The position numbers were made by a program, and so were the translations under genes. The notes under the pieces are model-generated. The model had not been told where the DNA came from. It did not search any database and saw only the letters and a program-made list of their open reading frames with translations. Shown here in pieces: positions 52,446-60,636 of a stretch of DNA of 64,000 nucleotides (position 1 is the stretch's first letter; every line of letters begins with the position of its first letter). This stretch comes from an uncultured Chlamydiae bacterium (lineage in GTDB: Bacteria > Chlamydiota > Chlamydiia > Chlamydiales > SM23-39), in NCBI GenBank assembly GCA_903893545.1, contig CAITMJ010000018.1, positions 124,001 to 188,000 on the forward strand, given 5' to 3'.

Positions 52446-53300
52446 ATGACCCCAATCTTCCCAAGACCATCCCCCTTAAGACATCCACTCAAAGCTATCC
52501 TTTGGGTCCTTTTTCTCTCCATTTTAGGAGGAGTCATCCTCTCCTATTTTGACGTCCGTCTCTATCCTCACCTGGCCGTTTCCACTTCCTCTTTTCCGAA
52601 TATCTGGACCTTCCTCACATACCCCTTTGCCGCGCTGCCGCTTCCCACCTTTACTATCCTCTTTCACCTCGCCTTTGACCTATTCCTTCTCTTTGCATTT
52701 GGAGCCCCGATCATCGAGAGAATCGGGCAAAAACGATTCCTCGTTCTTTTCTTTGGCGCAACCCTTCTCGGCGGTCTATTTGCCTTTTTAGGGCTTCGCC
52801 TCTGGCCACGCCCCTCCATTTTTGCAGGCCCCTCCCCTGCTCTTTTTGCCCTGATTACAAGCTGGACGATCTTAAACGCTGAAAGAACCGCCCACCTCGC
52901 CTCCTTTGCCCTCAGACCTCTTTGGATTTTCCTTCTCTTGGTCGGTCTCAACCTCGTTCTCAACGCAATCGGCGAAAACTGGACCTATCTAGCCGCAAAC
53001 GCCTCCGGCGTTTTTTTTGGATATGCTTTCTGCCTCATCTCTGAGCACACCCGAAGCTGTATCCCCTTTCTCTACCCGATTGAGCGAACAATCCTCCGAG
53101 CGATCAATAAAATGCATTCGCACTCTTCCGTAAAAACCCCTAAAATCATTGATTTCCGAACCGGCCAGGCGGTCCTCGACGACGATCAATTTATGGATGA
53201 GATGTTAGCGAAAATTTCACAGCACGGAAAAGGGGCGCTCAACCTCGAAGAACAAAAGAGAATGCAGCAAATCTCTACCCGAAAAGCCTCAAAAAATTAA
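52446..53300 (+). CDS. Rhomboid-like membrane protein, probable pseudoprotease
   Basis: 284 residues with about six membrane helices (~15-200) and a soluble C-terminal tail of ~80 residues ending in the LDDDQFMDEMLAKISQHGKGALN motif found after rhomboids in several phyla. The catalytic Ser position survives as Ser130 in AGPSPALFAL (GxS), but the following Gly is Pro. In the last helix, the conserved catalytic His is Asn185 (AANASGVFFGY instead of AHLGG). Proteolysis is therefore doubtful, and a chaperone-like iRhom/derlin role is possible. Confidence in the fold is higher than in the loss of activity. Confidence 0.75.
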   Translation: MTPIFPRPSPLRHPLKAILWVLFLSILGGVILSYFDVRLYPHLAVSTSSFPNIWTFLTYPFAALPLPTFTILFHLAFDLFLLFAFGAPIIERIGQKRFLVLFFGATLLGGLFAFLGLRLWPRPSIFAGPSPALFALITSWTILNAERTAHLASFALRPLWIFLLLVGLNLVLNAIGENWTYLAANASGVFFGYAFCLISEHTRSCIPFLYPIERTILRAINKMHSHSSVKTPKIIDFRTGQAVLDDDQFMDEMLAKISQHGKGALNLEEQKRMQQISTRKASKN

Positions 53301-53314
53301 CAGCAACCTTAAAT

Positions 53315-53545
53315 TTATTTTTTCTGGTTAATGAGAGCGAAAAGAGCAGCTTTCACGACCTGCATCCCATCTAAAATCCCCTCTTCATAGCGAAAATGGG
53401 GGTGATGTTCGAGCTCTGGGAAGTCGTTTGGCTGTAAAAGGTCGTCCGCCGTGACAGAGGGGACGATTCTCCTAGCTGATTGAAGGATACTTTTTTTTTG
53501 CCCTTCAATGAGCTGTTCTAATAAGGGGAGGATTGATTCGTGCAT
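53315..53545 (-). CDS. Small conserved hypothetical after tadA
   Basis: 76 residues: a helical start (MHESILPLLEQLIEGQKKSILQSARR), then DDLLQPNDFPELEHHPHFRYEEGILDGMQVVKAAL. Its 5' end overlaps the 3' end of tadA by 28 bases. By position it matches the small protein I recall beside the deaminase gene in Chlamydia. It could be a nucleic-acid-associated helical protein; no motif settles it. Confidence 0.65.
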   Translation of the reverse strand: MHESILPLLEQLIEGQKKSILQSARRIVPSVTADDLLQPNDFPELEHHPHFRYEEGILDGMQVVKAALFALINQKK

Positions 53546-53997
53546 TTCTTTTTTCTCGTGAGTTGAAAAAATTCGCGCATAAGAGCCGCGCTCTCAGCTT
53601 CTAGGACGCCGCGGACAATCTCGATAGAGTGGATCGGATGCTCATTGGCAAAAAGATCGATCCAGCTCCCGCAGACGCCGACGCGAAGATCTGGAGCCCC
53701 AAAGACGAGACGGTCGATGCGAGAAGAGAGCATGGCGCCAGCACACATAGCGCAGGGCTCTAATGTACAATAGAGAGTAGCCCCTGTAAGGCGCCAATTT
53801 TCAAGGAAAGCAGCCCCAGAGGTCAGGCAAAGCATCTCGGCGTGGGCCGTAGCGTCTTTGAGAAGCTCTACCTGATTATGCCCCTTTGCGATGATCCGAT
53901 CGTTATGGACGAGGACGGCGCCGATAGGCACCTCCTCGAGATCAAATGCTTTTTTGGCCTCCTTCAAGGCCTCTTTCATATATACGACGTCTTTCAT
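53518..53997 (-). CDS. tadA: tRNA adenosine deaminase (TadA-type)
   Basis: 159 residues of the cytidine/deoxycytidylate deaminase fold. Zinc site HAEMLCLTS (His-Ala-Glu) and PCAMCAGAMLSSRI. It converts A34 of tRNA-Arg to inosine. The start overlaps the 53994 gene's stop (ATGA). Confidence 0.93.
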   Translation of the reverse strand: MKDVVYMKEALKEAKKAFDLEEVPIGAVLVHNDRIIAKGHNQVELLKDATAHAEMLCLTSGAAFLENWRLTGATLYCTLEPCAMCAGAMLSSRIDRLVFGAPDLRVGVCGSWIDLFANEHPIHSIEIVRGVLEAESAALMREFFQLTRKKKCTNQSSPY

Positions 53998-54635
53998 CTC
54001 TTCTGCAGAGCTCTTACTTGCGCTTTTAGAGCTTCGGTATCAGTCATATATTTTTTGAGAACGCCGGCGAGCTTTTGTTCATATTTATCGACTAAACGAG
54101 AAGTTTCTCGCTCGTGTCTTTCAAGAATTTTTTCGAGTTCGAGTTGTTCAGAGGCTATTTGCGTTTTAACCCCTTCTTCTTTGCTCTCTTTTTCAGCCGC
54201 AACCCGAAGTTCATTAAAAATCGACTCTGGGAAGACAACCCCATTGAGCATGGAAAAGAAATAGACTGCCCGAGCGCCAAAAGATTCTTTAGCCCCTGCT
54301 AAAATTTTTTGACTCTGCTCTAAAGAGAGCGAGTCGATGGAGCTAAAATCAGAGTGAATAGAAGAGAGTTTTTCTGCAAAATGAGTATAGACATCGCCGT
54401 GTTTGAACACCCAGCGGTTAACCACCCATTCAGAAAGATCGTCATTGCCGACAAGAAGTTCTTTGATTAAAGCGACGTTGATCTCATCGCCTTCAAGGCG
54501 ATTGATTGGTCGGCTACCGAAATTCGCTTTGCAAAAAGCGGGAGATCCGGGAAGGTAATCCGTTTTAATATCTTTGCGGATAGAGGTGAGAATCTCCTCG
54601 AGAAACGGCTGTAACGTATGATATTTAGTTGTCAT
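53994..54635 (-). CDS. Hypothetical protein with C-terminal coiled coil
   Basis: 213 residues from ATG 54635 with AAGGAG upstream. The N-terminal domain (LQPFLEEILTSIRKDIKTDYLPGSPAFCKANFG..., VFKHGDVYTHFAEKLS) is followed by a coiled coil (~145-213, ELEKILERHERETSRLVDKYEQKLAGVLKKY). No signal peptide or membrane helix. It is divergent from rpsO, with which it shares a 146-bp promoter region, and is translationally coupled to tadA. I do not recognise the family. Confidence 0.65.
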   Translation of the reverse strand: MTTKYHTLQPFLEEILTSIRKDIKTDYLPGSPAFCKANFGSRPINRLEGDEINVALIKELLVGNDDLSEWVVNRWVFKHGDVYTHFAEKLSSIHSDFSSIDSLSLEQSQKILAGAKESFGARAVYFFSMLNGVVFPESIFNELRVAAEKESKEEGVKTQIASEQLELEKILERHERETSRLVDKYEQKLAGVLKKYMTDTEALKAQVRALQKR

Positions 54636-54695
54636 TAGAGGCTCCTTAAAAATGCTCGCTGAAGCATACCAAATCGACCTCTTGCCAGCAAGAAC

Positions 54696-54724
54696 TTGAT
54701 TGTATTCCCGAAATGCAGTACAAT
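54696..54724 (+). promoter_or_regulatory. Promoter of rpsO
   Basis: TTGATT (54696-54701), 17 bp, TACAAT (54719-54724). The start would be near 54731, leaving a ~50-nt leader before rpsO in which S15 autoregulation could act. Confidence 0.75.
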
Positions 54725-54781
54725 TTGGGGAGTTTAAGTCATAAACCATTGAATGAACCCCTAATCGGAGAACTTCCTCTC

Positions 54782-55051
54782 ATGTCTTTAGATAAAGGTA
54801 CCAAGGAAGAGATCACCAAAAAATTTCAATTGCACGAAAAAGACACCGGTTCTGCCGACGTCCAGATCGCAATCCTGACCGAAAGAATTACAGAGCTCAC
54901 AGAACACCTGAAGCTTGCGCCAAAAGACCATAGCTCGCGCTTGGCCCTTTTGAAACTCGTCGGCCAACGGAGAAAATTACTAGACTATCTCAACTCAACC
55001 GATACGAAACGGTATCAAACCCTGATCGTCCGTCTGAATTTGAGAAAATAA
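54782..55051 (+). CDS. rpsO: 30S ribosomal protein S15
   Basis: 89 residues from ATG 54782, the standard length. Motifs [53 protein letters not shown] are diagnostic. It binds 16S rRNA helices 20-22 early in assembly. A strong terminator and a long hairpin separate it from pnp. Confidence 0.97.
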   Translation: MSLDKGTKEEITKKFQLHEKDTGSADVQIAILTERITELTEHLKLAPKDHSSRLALLKLVGQRRKLLDYLNSTDTKRYQTLIVRLNLRK

Positions 55052-55056
55052 ATTTT

Positions 55057-55089
55057 AAAACAAGGCGGGACTTTCCCGCCTTGTTTTGC
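55057..55089 (+). terminator. Rho-independent terminator after rpsO
   Basis: 14-bp perfect stem (AAAACAAGGCGGGA at 55057-55070 against 55074-55087) with a CTT loop. The T-rich 3' side of the stem serves as the release tract. Confidence 0.88.
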
Positions 55090-55094
55090 ATTTC

Positions 55095-55200
55095 GGAAGG
55101 TAGAAGATCGCGGATAGAGAGCAGAAAAAAATCTTTGAAACCTTTCAAAGAATTCTTTCTGATTTCTATCCCCTTCCAAGTCTTAAGTTTTCTACCTTCC
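55095..55200 (+). promoter_or_regulatory. Long hairpin in the rpsO-pnp intergenic region
   Basis: A 29-bp stem (55112-55140 with 55143-55171; three mismatches, one G-U) with a 2-nt loop, capped by a further perfect 11-bp stem (GGAAGGTAGAA at 55095-55105 with 55190-55200) across an internal loop. In gammaproteobacteria the pnp leader carries a double-stranded RNase III/PNPase autoregulation site at this same position; the shape here is analogous, the sequence unrelated. Confidence 0.65.
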
Positions 55201-55232
55201 TTTGAATCAATTATTCTTAGGAGAAACACCTC

Positions 55233-57341
55233 ATGTTCAATAAACACACTTTAGAAATCCCTGTAGGCAATAAAACAATCACCCTCGAAACCGGCAAAGT
55301 CGCAAGACAAGCCAATGGCTCTGTCATGATTAGCTGCGGAGAGACCGTCTTACTCGCAACCGCATGCGCATCGCCGGCCGCAGGAGCAGAAATCAACTTC
55401 TTGCCACTTCGCGTCGATTACCAAGAAAAATTTTCCTCCGTCGGCCGCACCGCCGCTGGATTCATCAAGCGAGAAGGGCGCCCAGCAGAACGAGAAATCC
55501 TCACCTGCCGCCTCATCGACCGCCCCCTAAGACCGATGTTTGACGATGGCTATTACAATGAAGTGCAAGTCCTCGCCTACACCCTTTCTTACGATGGAGT
55601 TCACCAACCCGATGTTTTGGCGATTTGCGGAGCTTCTGTAGCGCTGACCATCTCCGATATTCCCCTCATCAAACCGATCGGCGCTGTCCGCGTTGGAATG
55701 ATTAACAATGAGTTCGTCATCAACCCCACTGTCGAAGAGATGAAAACCTCGAAACTCGACCTGATCTTAGCCGGAACTGAAGATGCTGTCTTGATGATCG
55801 AAGGGTTTTGCGACTTTTTGACAGAAGAACAAGTGCTCGAAGCCATTGAAATTGGCCATAAAGCAATTGCAACATTTTGTCATCACCTCGGCAAATGGGC
55901 TGAGAAAATTGGCAAACCGAAAAAACGAGATACAGTTCGCCCTATCTCTAAGGAAATCAACAACGCAGTTCACGCTTCTGCAGCAACTCTTCTCGACTCA
56001 GCTCTCCGCATCAAAGGAAAGGCAGAGCGAGACAAAACGATCGATGAAATCAAAGAATCGATGCTCAAAACCCTATTCCCAGAAGGCCAACAGGTTTCTC
56101 ATTCAAAAGTAGACGTCCAAATGTCCTTCAAAAATCTCCAATCGACCCTCATGAGAAAAATGGTCCTTGCTGAGAAAAAACGAATCGACGGCCGCGGACT
56201 CAAAGACATTCGCCAAATCGACATCGAACAATCGATCTTGCCCCGCACGCATGGCAGCTCGCTCTTTACCCGTGGTGAGACGCAAGCAATTGCCGTCTGT
56301 ACGCTTGGCGGAGAGACTTCAGGCCAACGCTTTGAAGATCTCCACGGTGAAGGACTCCAGCGCTTCATGTTGCAATATTCATTCCCTCCATTCTCCGTTG
56401 GCGAAGTAGGAAGAATCGGCTCTCCAGGACGACGCGAAGTTGGCCACGGAAAGCTCGCAGAGCGCGCGTTGACTGCAATTTTACCAAAACAAGAAGACTT
56501 TCCTTACGTCATCCGCTTAGAATCGAACATCACCGAGTCAAACGGCTCTTCTTCGATGGCTTCAGTCTGCGGCGGTTGCCTTTGCATGATGGATGCCGGC
56601 GTACCGATTAAACGCCCAGTTTCCGGGATTGCAATGGGTCTTATTCTCGAAGGCAAAGAATACGCTATCCTTTCCGATATCCTCGGCACGGAAGATGCTC
56701 TTGGCGATATGGACTTTAAAATCACTGGAGACCATGAAGGGATCTCCGCATTCCAAATGGACATCAAAGTCGAAGGGATCACCATCGACATCATGAGACA
56801 TGCTCTTGCGCAAGCAAAAGAAGGGCGCTCCCACATCCTCAAAAAAATGCTCGAAGTCTGCCCTGATGTGAAAAAAGAGATGTCCCAATACGCTCCTCGC
56901 ATTGAAACCATCCAGATCAAGCCAAGCAAAATCGGCATCGTCATTGGACCGGGCGGCAAACAAATCCGCGCGATCATCGAAGAGACTGGCGTTCAAATCG
57001 ACATCAACGATTCTGGCCTTGTCAGCATCGCGTCGAACAACGCTGAAGCGATGGAAAAAGCCAAGCAGATCATCCACAACCTCACGGCAGAAGTGGAGAT
57101 CGGCAAAATCTATAACGGGAAAATCGTATCGACTGTTGCCTTTGGTTACTTTGTCGAACTATTCCCAGGAAAAGAAGGCCTTTGCCACATCTCTGAGATT
57201 TCCAACAAGCGTTTGGCTAGCATCCACGATGCCCCTTTCAAAGACGGCGATGCCCTCGATGTGAAAGTGATCGACATCAACGACCGCGGTCAAATCAAGC
57301 TTAGCCATCGAGCAATTCTAGAAGAAACTGCTCAAAGGTAG
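55233..57341 (+). CDS. pnp: Polynucleotide phosphorylase
   Basis: 702 residues: two RNase PH domains (catalytic RRE.GHG region SPGRREVGHGKLAERAL near 390), a KH domain with IGIVIGPGGKQIRAI, and an S1 domain near 620-690. 3'-5' phosphorolysis of RNA and 3' tailing. GGAGAAA lies before the ATG. The preceding hairpin and the following terminator bound it as a single-gene unit, possibly with read-through from rpsO. Confidence 0.97.
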   Translation: MFNKHTLEIPVGNKTITLETGKVARQANGSVMISCGETVLLATACASPAAGAEINFLPLRVDYQEKFSSVGRTAAGFIKREGRPAEREILTCRLIDRPLRPMFDDGYYNEVQVLAYTLSYDGVHQPDVLAICGASVALTISDIPLIKPIGAVRVGMINNEFVINPTVEEMKTSKLDLILAGTEDAVLMIEGFCDFLTEEQVLEAIEIGHKAIATFCHHLGKWAEKIGKPKKRDTVRPISKEINNAVHASAATLLDSALRIKGKAERDKTIDEIKESMLKTLFPEGQQVSHSKVDVQMSFKNLQSTLMRKMVLAEKKRIDGRGLKDIRQIDIEQSILPRTHGSSLFTRGETQAIAVCTLGGETSGQRFEDLHGEGLQRFMLQYSFPPFSVGEVGRIGSPGRREVGHGKLAERALTAILPKQEDFPYVIRLESNITESNGSSSMASVCGGCLCMMDAGVPIKRPVSGIAMGLILEGKEYAILSDILGTEDALGDMDFKITGDHEGISAFQMDIKVEGITIDIMRHALAQAKEGRSHILKKMLEVCPDVKKEMSQYAPRIETIQIKPSKIGIVIGPGGKQIRAIIEETGVQIDINDSGLVSIASNNAEAMEKAKQIIHNLTAEVEIGKIYNGKIVSTVAFGYFVELFPGKEGLCHISEISNKRLASIHDAPFKDGDALDVKVIDINDRGQIKLSHRAILEETAQR

Positions 57342-57350
57342 TAAGACTAT

Positions 57351-57385
57351 GAGCTCACAGATTTCTCTGTGGGCTCTATTTTTTT
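57351..57385 (+). terminator. Rho-independent terminator after pnp
   Basis: Stem GAGCTCACAGA (57351-57361) with TCTGTGGGCTC (one T-G pair), followed by seven T's. It ends the pnp transcript before aspS. Confidence 0.88.
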
Positions 57386-57424
57386 CTGTGATAGAATTTT
57401 GCTAAAACCTACAGGCTATAGAGT

Positions 57425-59236
57425 ATGGAAAGAGTTTTTGCACGAGAACTTCCCAATTGCATTGGAAAACAGGTCCGCATCCGCGGATGGCTCAATAATA
57501 CCCGCGCCTTTGGAAAAATTTCCTTCTTAATCCTTCGAGATAAAACCGGCTTTGCCCAAGTCATCATCGATGAAAAGGAAGAATGGCAAAAAATTGCAAA
57601 ACTCCAGCCAGGAACCATTTTAACCGTTTCCGGCCAATGCACCGCCTCAGAAGAGGCCCACCTACATGCCGAAATCATCCACCCTTCGATCGAGGTGGAA
57701 AACCCAATCCATGAAGTCTGCCCGATTGAATACTACAAGCCTGAGCTCCATAACGATCTCGAGTTTATCCTCGATCACAGGCCCATGGCCCTTCGCAACA
57801 GGCAGATTGCAGCGGTTTTCCGCATCCAAGCGGAAATCGCCCACGCATACCGTCTCTACATGCACGACCAGGTTAAAGCCGCTGAATACTTTGCCCCCAA
57901 CATCATCGGAGCCTCCTCCGAGGGCGGCGCTGAATTTTTCAACGTCGATTATTTTGGCTACACGGCGACCTTAGCGCAGAGCAGTCAGCTCTATAAGCAA
58001 ATGATGGTCGGCGTAAACGAGCGAGTGTTCGCGCTAATGCCTTTTTTCCGCGCTGAGCCCTCCCAAACATCGCGCCATCTTTCGGAAGGAAAGCAGTTCG
58101 AGTTTGAAATGGGCTTCTTTAAACACTGGCACGAAATTCTCGACATCCAAGAAGGATGCGTCAAATTCATCCTCCAATACCTCCACAAACACGCAAAAGC
58201 AGAAATCGACATGCTCGGCGGCAAAATTATCTCCGCCCCAGAAAATGTCCCCTTCCCTCGTTTAACGTTTGCAGAAGCTCAAGCGCTCTATTTTGAGAGA
58301 ACTGGCATCGATGAGAGAGATGAGCCAGACCTCAGCCCTGCAGCAGAGAGGGAACTCTGCGCCTGGTCGAATGAAAAATTCGGCACAGACCTTGTCTTTG
58401 TCATCGACTGGAAAACCGAAAAACGCCCTTTTTACGCCTATCCGATGGAGGGCAATCCAGAACTTACCAACACCTTCGACCTTATCTGCGCGGGCACTGA
58501 AATCACCTCTGGCGGCCAGCGGCGCCACACTTACGAATCGATGCTCGAAGGGCTCCGAATGAAAGAAATGGACCCATCCAGCTTCGGAGACTATTTAAGC
58601 ATCTTCAAATACGGCATGCCCCCGCATGGCGGATTTGGAATGGGGCTCGAGCGGCTTACCATGACGCTCCTCAAGCTCAAAAACATTCGAGAAGCCTCTC
58701 TTTTCCCTTCCGACACAAAGAGAATCGCCGGCAACCGGATCAAAGCGAAGATCTTCTTTGGCGGAGAAAATATCCGAGGCGAGATCATCCGCCAGCTCCA
58801 CCTTCGCAACATCGCATTCGACCATCAAGTCCATGAAGCGACACCCACTTCAGAAGACTCTGCGCGCGTCCGCAATATCAAGATGGAAGAAGGGATCAAA
58901 GCCCTTATTCTCCGCGGCAAATCGACCAAAAAGAACTACCAATTCAATATTTCAGCCCACCTCAAGCTCGACATGAAAGCCGTCCAAGAAATTGTCGGCG
59001 AAAAATGTGAATTTGAAGACCCTGCAGTCATCAAAGAGCGATTTGGCCTGACAATCGGAGGAGTTCCTCCCTTTGGCAACCTCCTCAATTTAGATAACTA
59101 TTTCGACGAAGCGATCCTTGAACAAAAAAGAGCCGCCTTTAACTGCGGTCTTTTGACTGAATCGATCATCTTAGCGTCCAAAGATCTCCTGACGGTCGTA
59201 GACCCCAAATTCGGCAAGTTCTCATTAGCCCGTTAG
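57425..59236 (+). CDS. aspS: Archaeal-type aspartyl-tRNA synthetase fused to a YbaK-like editing domain
   Basis: 603 residues. Residues ~1-435 are an AspRS of the archaeal/eukaryotic class: N-terminal OB fold (VRIRGWLNNTRAFGKISFLILRD), then PNIIGASSEGGAEFF, motif 2 FFRAEPSQTSRHLSEGKQ and motif 3 PPHGGFGMGLERLTM, without the bacterial GAD insertion. Residues ~445-603 match the YbaK/ProXp deacylase fold: HEATPTSEDSARVRNIKMEEGIKALIL, FGLTIGGVPPFG and CGLLTESIILASKDLL. Such a fusion could charge tRNA-Asp and/or tRNA-Asn and clear misacylated tRNA in cis. Whether the enzyme is discriminating cannot be read from the sequence. The same transcript may carry the M91-like and hydrolase genes (17-bp gap). 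Confidence 0.88.
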   Translation: MERVFARELPNCIGKQVRIRGWLNNTRAFGKISFLILRDKTGFAQVIIDEKEEWQKIAKLQPGTILTVSGQCTASEEAHLHAEIIHPSIEVENPIHEVCPIEYYKPELHNDLEFILDHRPMALRNRQIAAVFRIQAEIAHAYRLYMHDQVKAAEYFAPNIIGASSEGGAEFFNVDYFGYTATLAQSSQLYKQMMVGVNERVFALMPFFRAEPSQTSRHLSEGKQFEFEMGFFKHWHEILDIQEGCVKFILQYLHKHAKAEIDMLGGKIISAPENVPFPRLTFAEAQALYFERTGIDERDEPDLSPAAERELCAWSNEKFGTDLVFVIDWKTEKRPFYAYPMEGNPELTNTFDLICAGTEITSGGQRRHTYESMLEGLRMKEMDPSSFGDYLSIFKYGMPPHGGFGMGLERLTMTLLKLKNIREASLFPSDTKRIAGNRIKAKIFFGGENIRGEIIRQLHLRNIAFDHQVHEATPTSEDSARVRNIKMEEGIKALILRGKSTKKNYQFNISAHLKLDMKAVQEIVGEKCEFEDPAVIKERFGLTIGGVPPFGNLLNLDNYFDEAILEQKRAAFNCGLLTESIILASKDLLTVVDPKFGKFSLAR

Positions 59237-59253
59237 ACAAAAATGAAGCGAAT

Positions 59254-60636
59254 ATGAATATTACAAAACCCCCTTCCTTTGAAGGAGGACTATCGACTCT
59301 TTGCCATTTAAAATCGCTATTCCATCAAATAGACTCGTATGCGCCACAAAAATTCGAAACGCTCATTTTCTCTCCCCATCACCAATTTAATCGCATGCTT
59401 TGGCTCCAGGACAAAGAAATCAAAGTCTTAAACCCTTTAAATGCACAAGCGGCAAAGCTGCAAAAAGCTTGGAATCAATGCGATCTGCCTAAGCTAAACC
59501 AATGGCTTCGAGGCTTTAAAACGAAAGAAAAAGCCCCCTGTAGCCAATCATTTCTCAATACCGCTCTCGTCATTGTAAACAATAAGCCAAAGATAAACTT
59601 GACCAACCTTGTTTCCTCTCAAGAGATGCCCGCATTAGAAGGGCAATATCTAGCGTTTTTAGATCATGTGGTCGTAGAAGGTTCTAAAAGCTTTCAGAAG
59701 AAAATTTTAAAACGGATCGCCAACCTTCACGCCTTTTGCGAAGGAAGACGTCAAATTGCAGCGATTCTGACCAAAATCGGAACATTGCCATCGCTCATCT
59801 TAACGATCAGGTCAGGAAATAACAGTCAGTTTGTAACCAATCCTCACGGCTATTTCATTGAGCTTCTAGAAGAGCCAGTCACCATTGTCTCCATCGTCCC
59901 TGAAACAGGCGCTGCAAAGAGTTTTTACACTTCCAAAGAAACTATTCTCTTTCATGAACTTCAACACTTTCTCAATTATTTAAGTCAAAAAGACTATTCT
60001 TTTTGCTCTTTTTTTGCGCATCTCTATTGCGACTTATCTATTTATGATAACATGCCCGAAGAGGCAAGAACTATTCTTGGCTTTCCCGATCATTGGGGTG
60101 GCCTTTCTGAAAACTCTCTTCGAAAAGATCTACAGTTGATCCCAAGACATGGCCATATGAGCGGACTCAATCTATCCAATCATCCGATCAAAAACCTAAT
60201 CTATGCACTCAATAACAATCTTATCGGCGACTATGAATGGCTTTTCCCCTCTTTAACGATCCAAGAGATCAACAGCGTAATCGATCTAGCCCTAGTTTTC
60301 ATCAAACTTCACTTCGGAGCGCGCGATCTATTCGCTGTTTTAGAGCATGAGATCAATGTCCTCATCTTTACGAGCGTGAGTGAACTCATCCAACTAAAAC
60401 TGCCTGAGTCTACTTTCAATGGACACCTTGAGGTCTACGCTGTCTTTATAAACAAGGAAATCAGTGGTTTTCTCACTAGAGCCATTCTTCCAAAAAAAGT
60501 TTGCAATTGTCTCGCAGCGATTTACACCTTAAAATTCTATCTCGAAGCAAAAATAGAGCAGCTCTATGACCCCATTCTCGGTAAACGACCTTTTACATCT
60601 TTAGCTCTCCCCACTCAAGAAGAGGCCGTTTCGTGA
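59254..60636 (+). CDS. M91-like zinc metalloprotease, candidate effector
   Basis: 460 residues. The HExxH motif is TILFHELQHFLNYL (H234, E235, H238), followed 31 residues later by a possible third ligand in MPEEARTILGF (E269/E270) and by GLSENSLRKDLQLIPRHGH. The HELxH...EE.RT.LG...SEN..R order resembles peptidase family M91, the NleD type of host-cleaving type III effectors. No signal peptide or membrane helix; the N-terminal ~200 residues are unassigned. Its GTGA overlaps the next gene. The M91 link is by motif order, not by full similarity. Confidence 0.6.
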   Translation: MNITKPPSFEGGLSTLCHLKSLFHQIDSYAPQKFETLIFSPHHQFNRMLWLQDKEIKVLNPLNAQAAKLQKAWNQCDLPKLNQWLRGFKTKEKAPCSQSFLNTALVIVNNKPKINLTNLVSSQEMPALEGQYLAFLDHVVVEGSKSFQKKILKRIANLHAFCEGRRQIAAILTKIGTLPSLILTIRSGNNSQFVTNPHGYFIELLEEPVTIVSIVPETGAAKSFYTSKETILFHELQHFLNYLSQKDYSFCSFFAHLYCDLSIYDNMPEEARTILGFPDHWGGLSENSLRKDLQLIPRHGHMSGLNLSNHPIKNLIYALNNNLIGDYEWLFPSLTIQEINSVIDLALVFIKLHFGARDLFAVLEHEINVLIFTSVSELIQLKLPESTFNGHLEVYAVFINKEISGFLTRAILPKKVCNCLAAIYTLKFYLEAKIEQLYDPILGKRPFTSLALPTQEEAVS

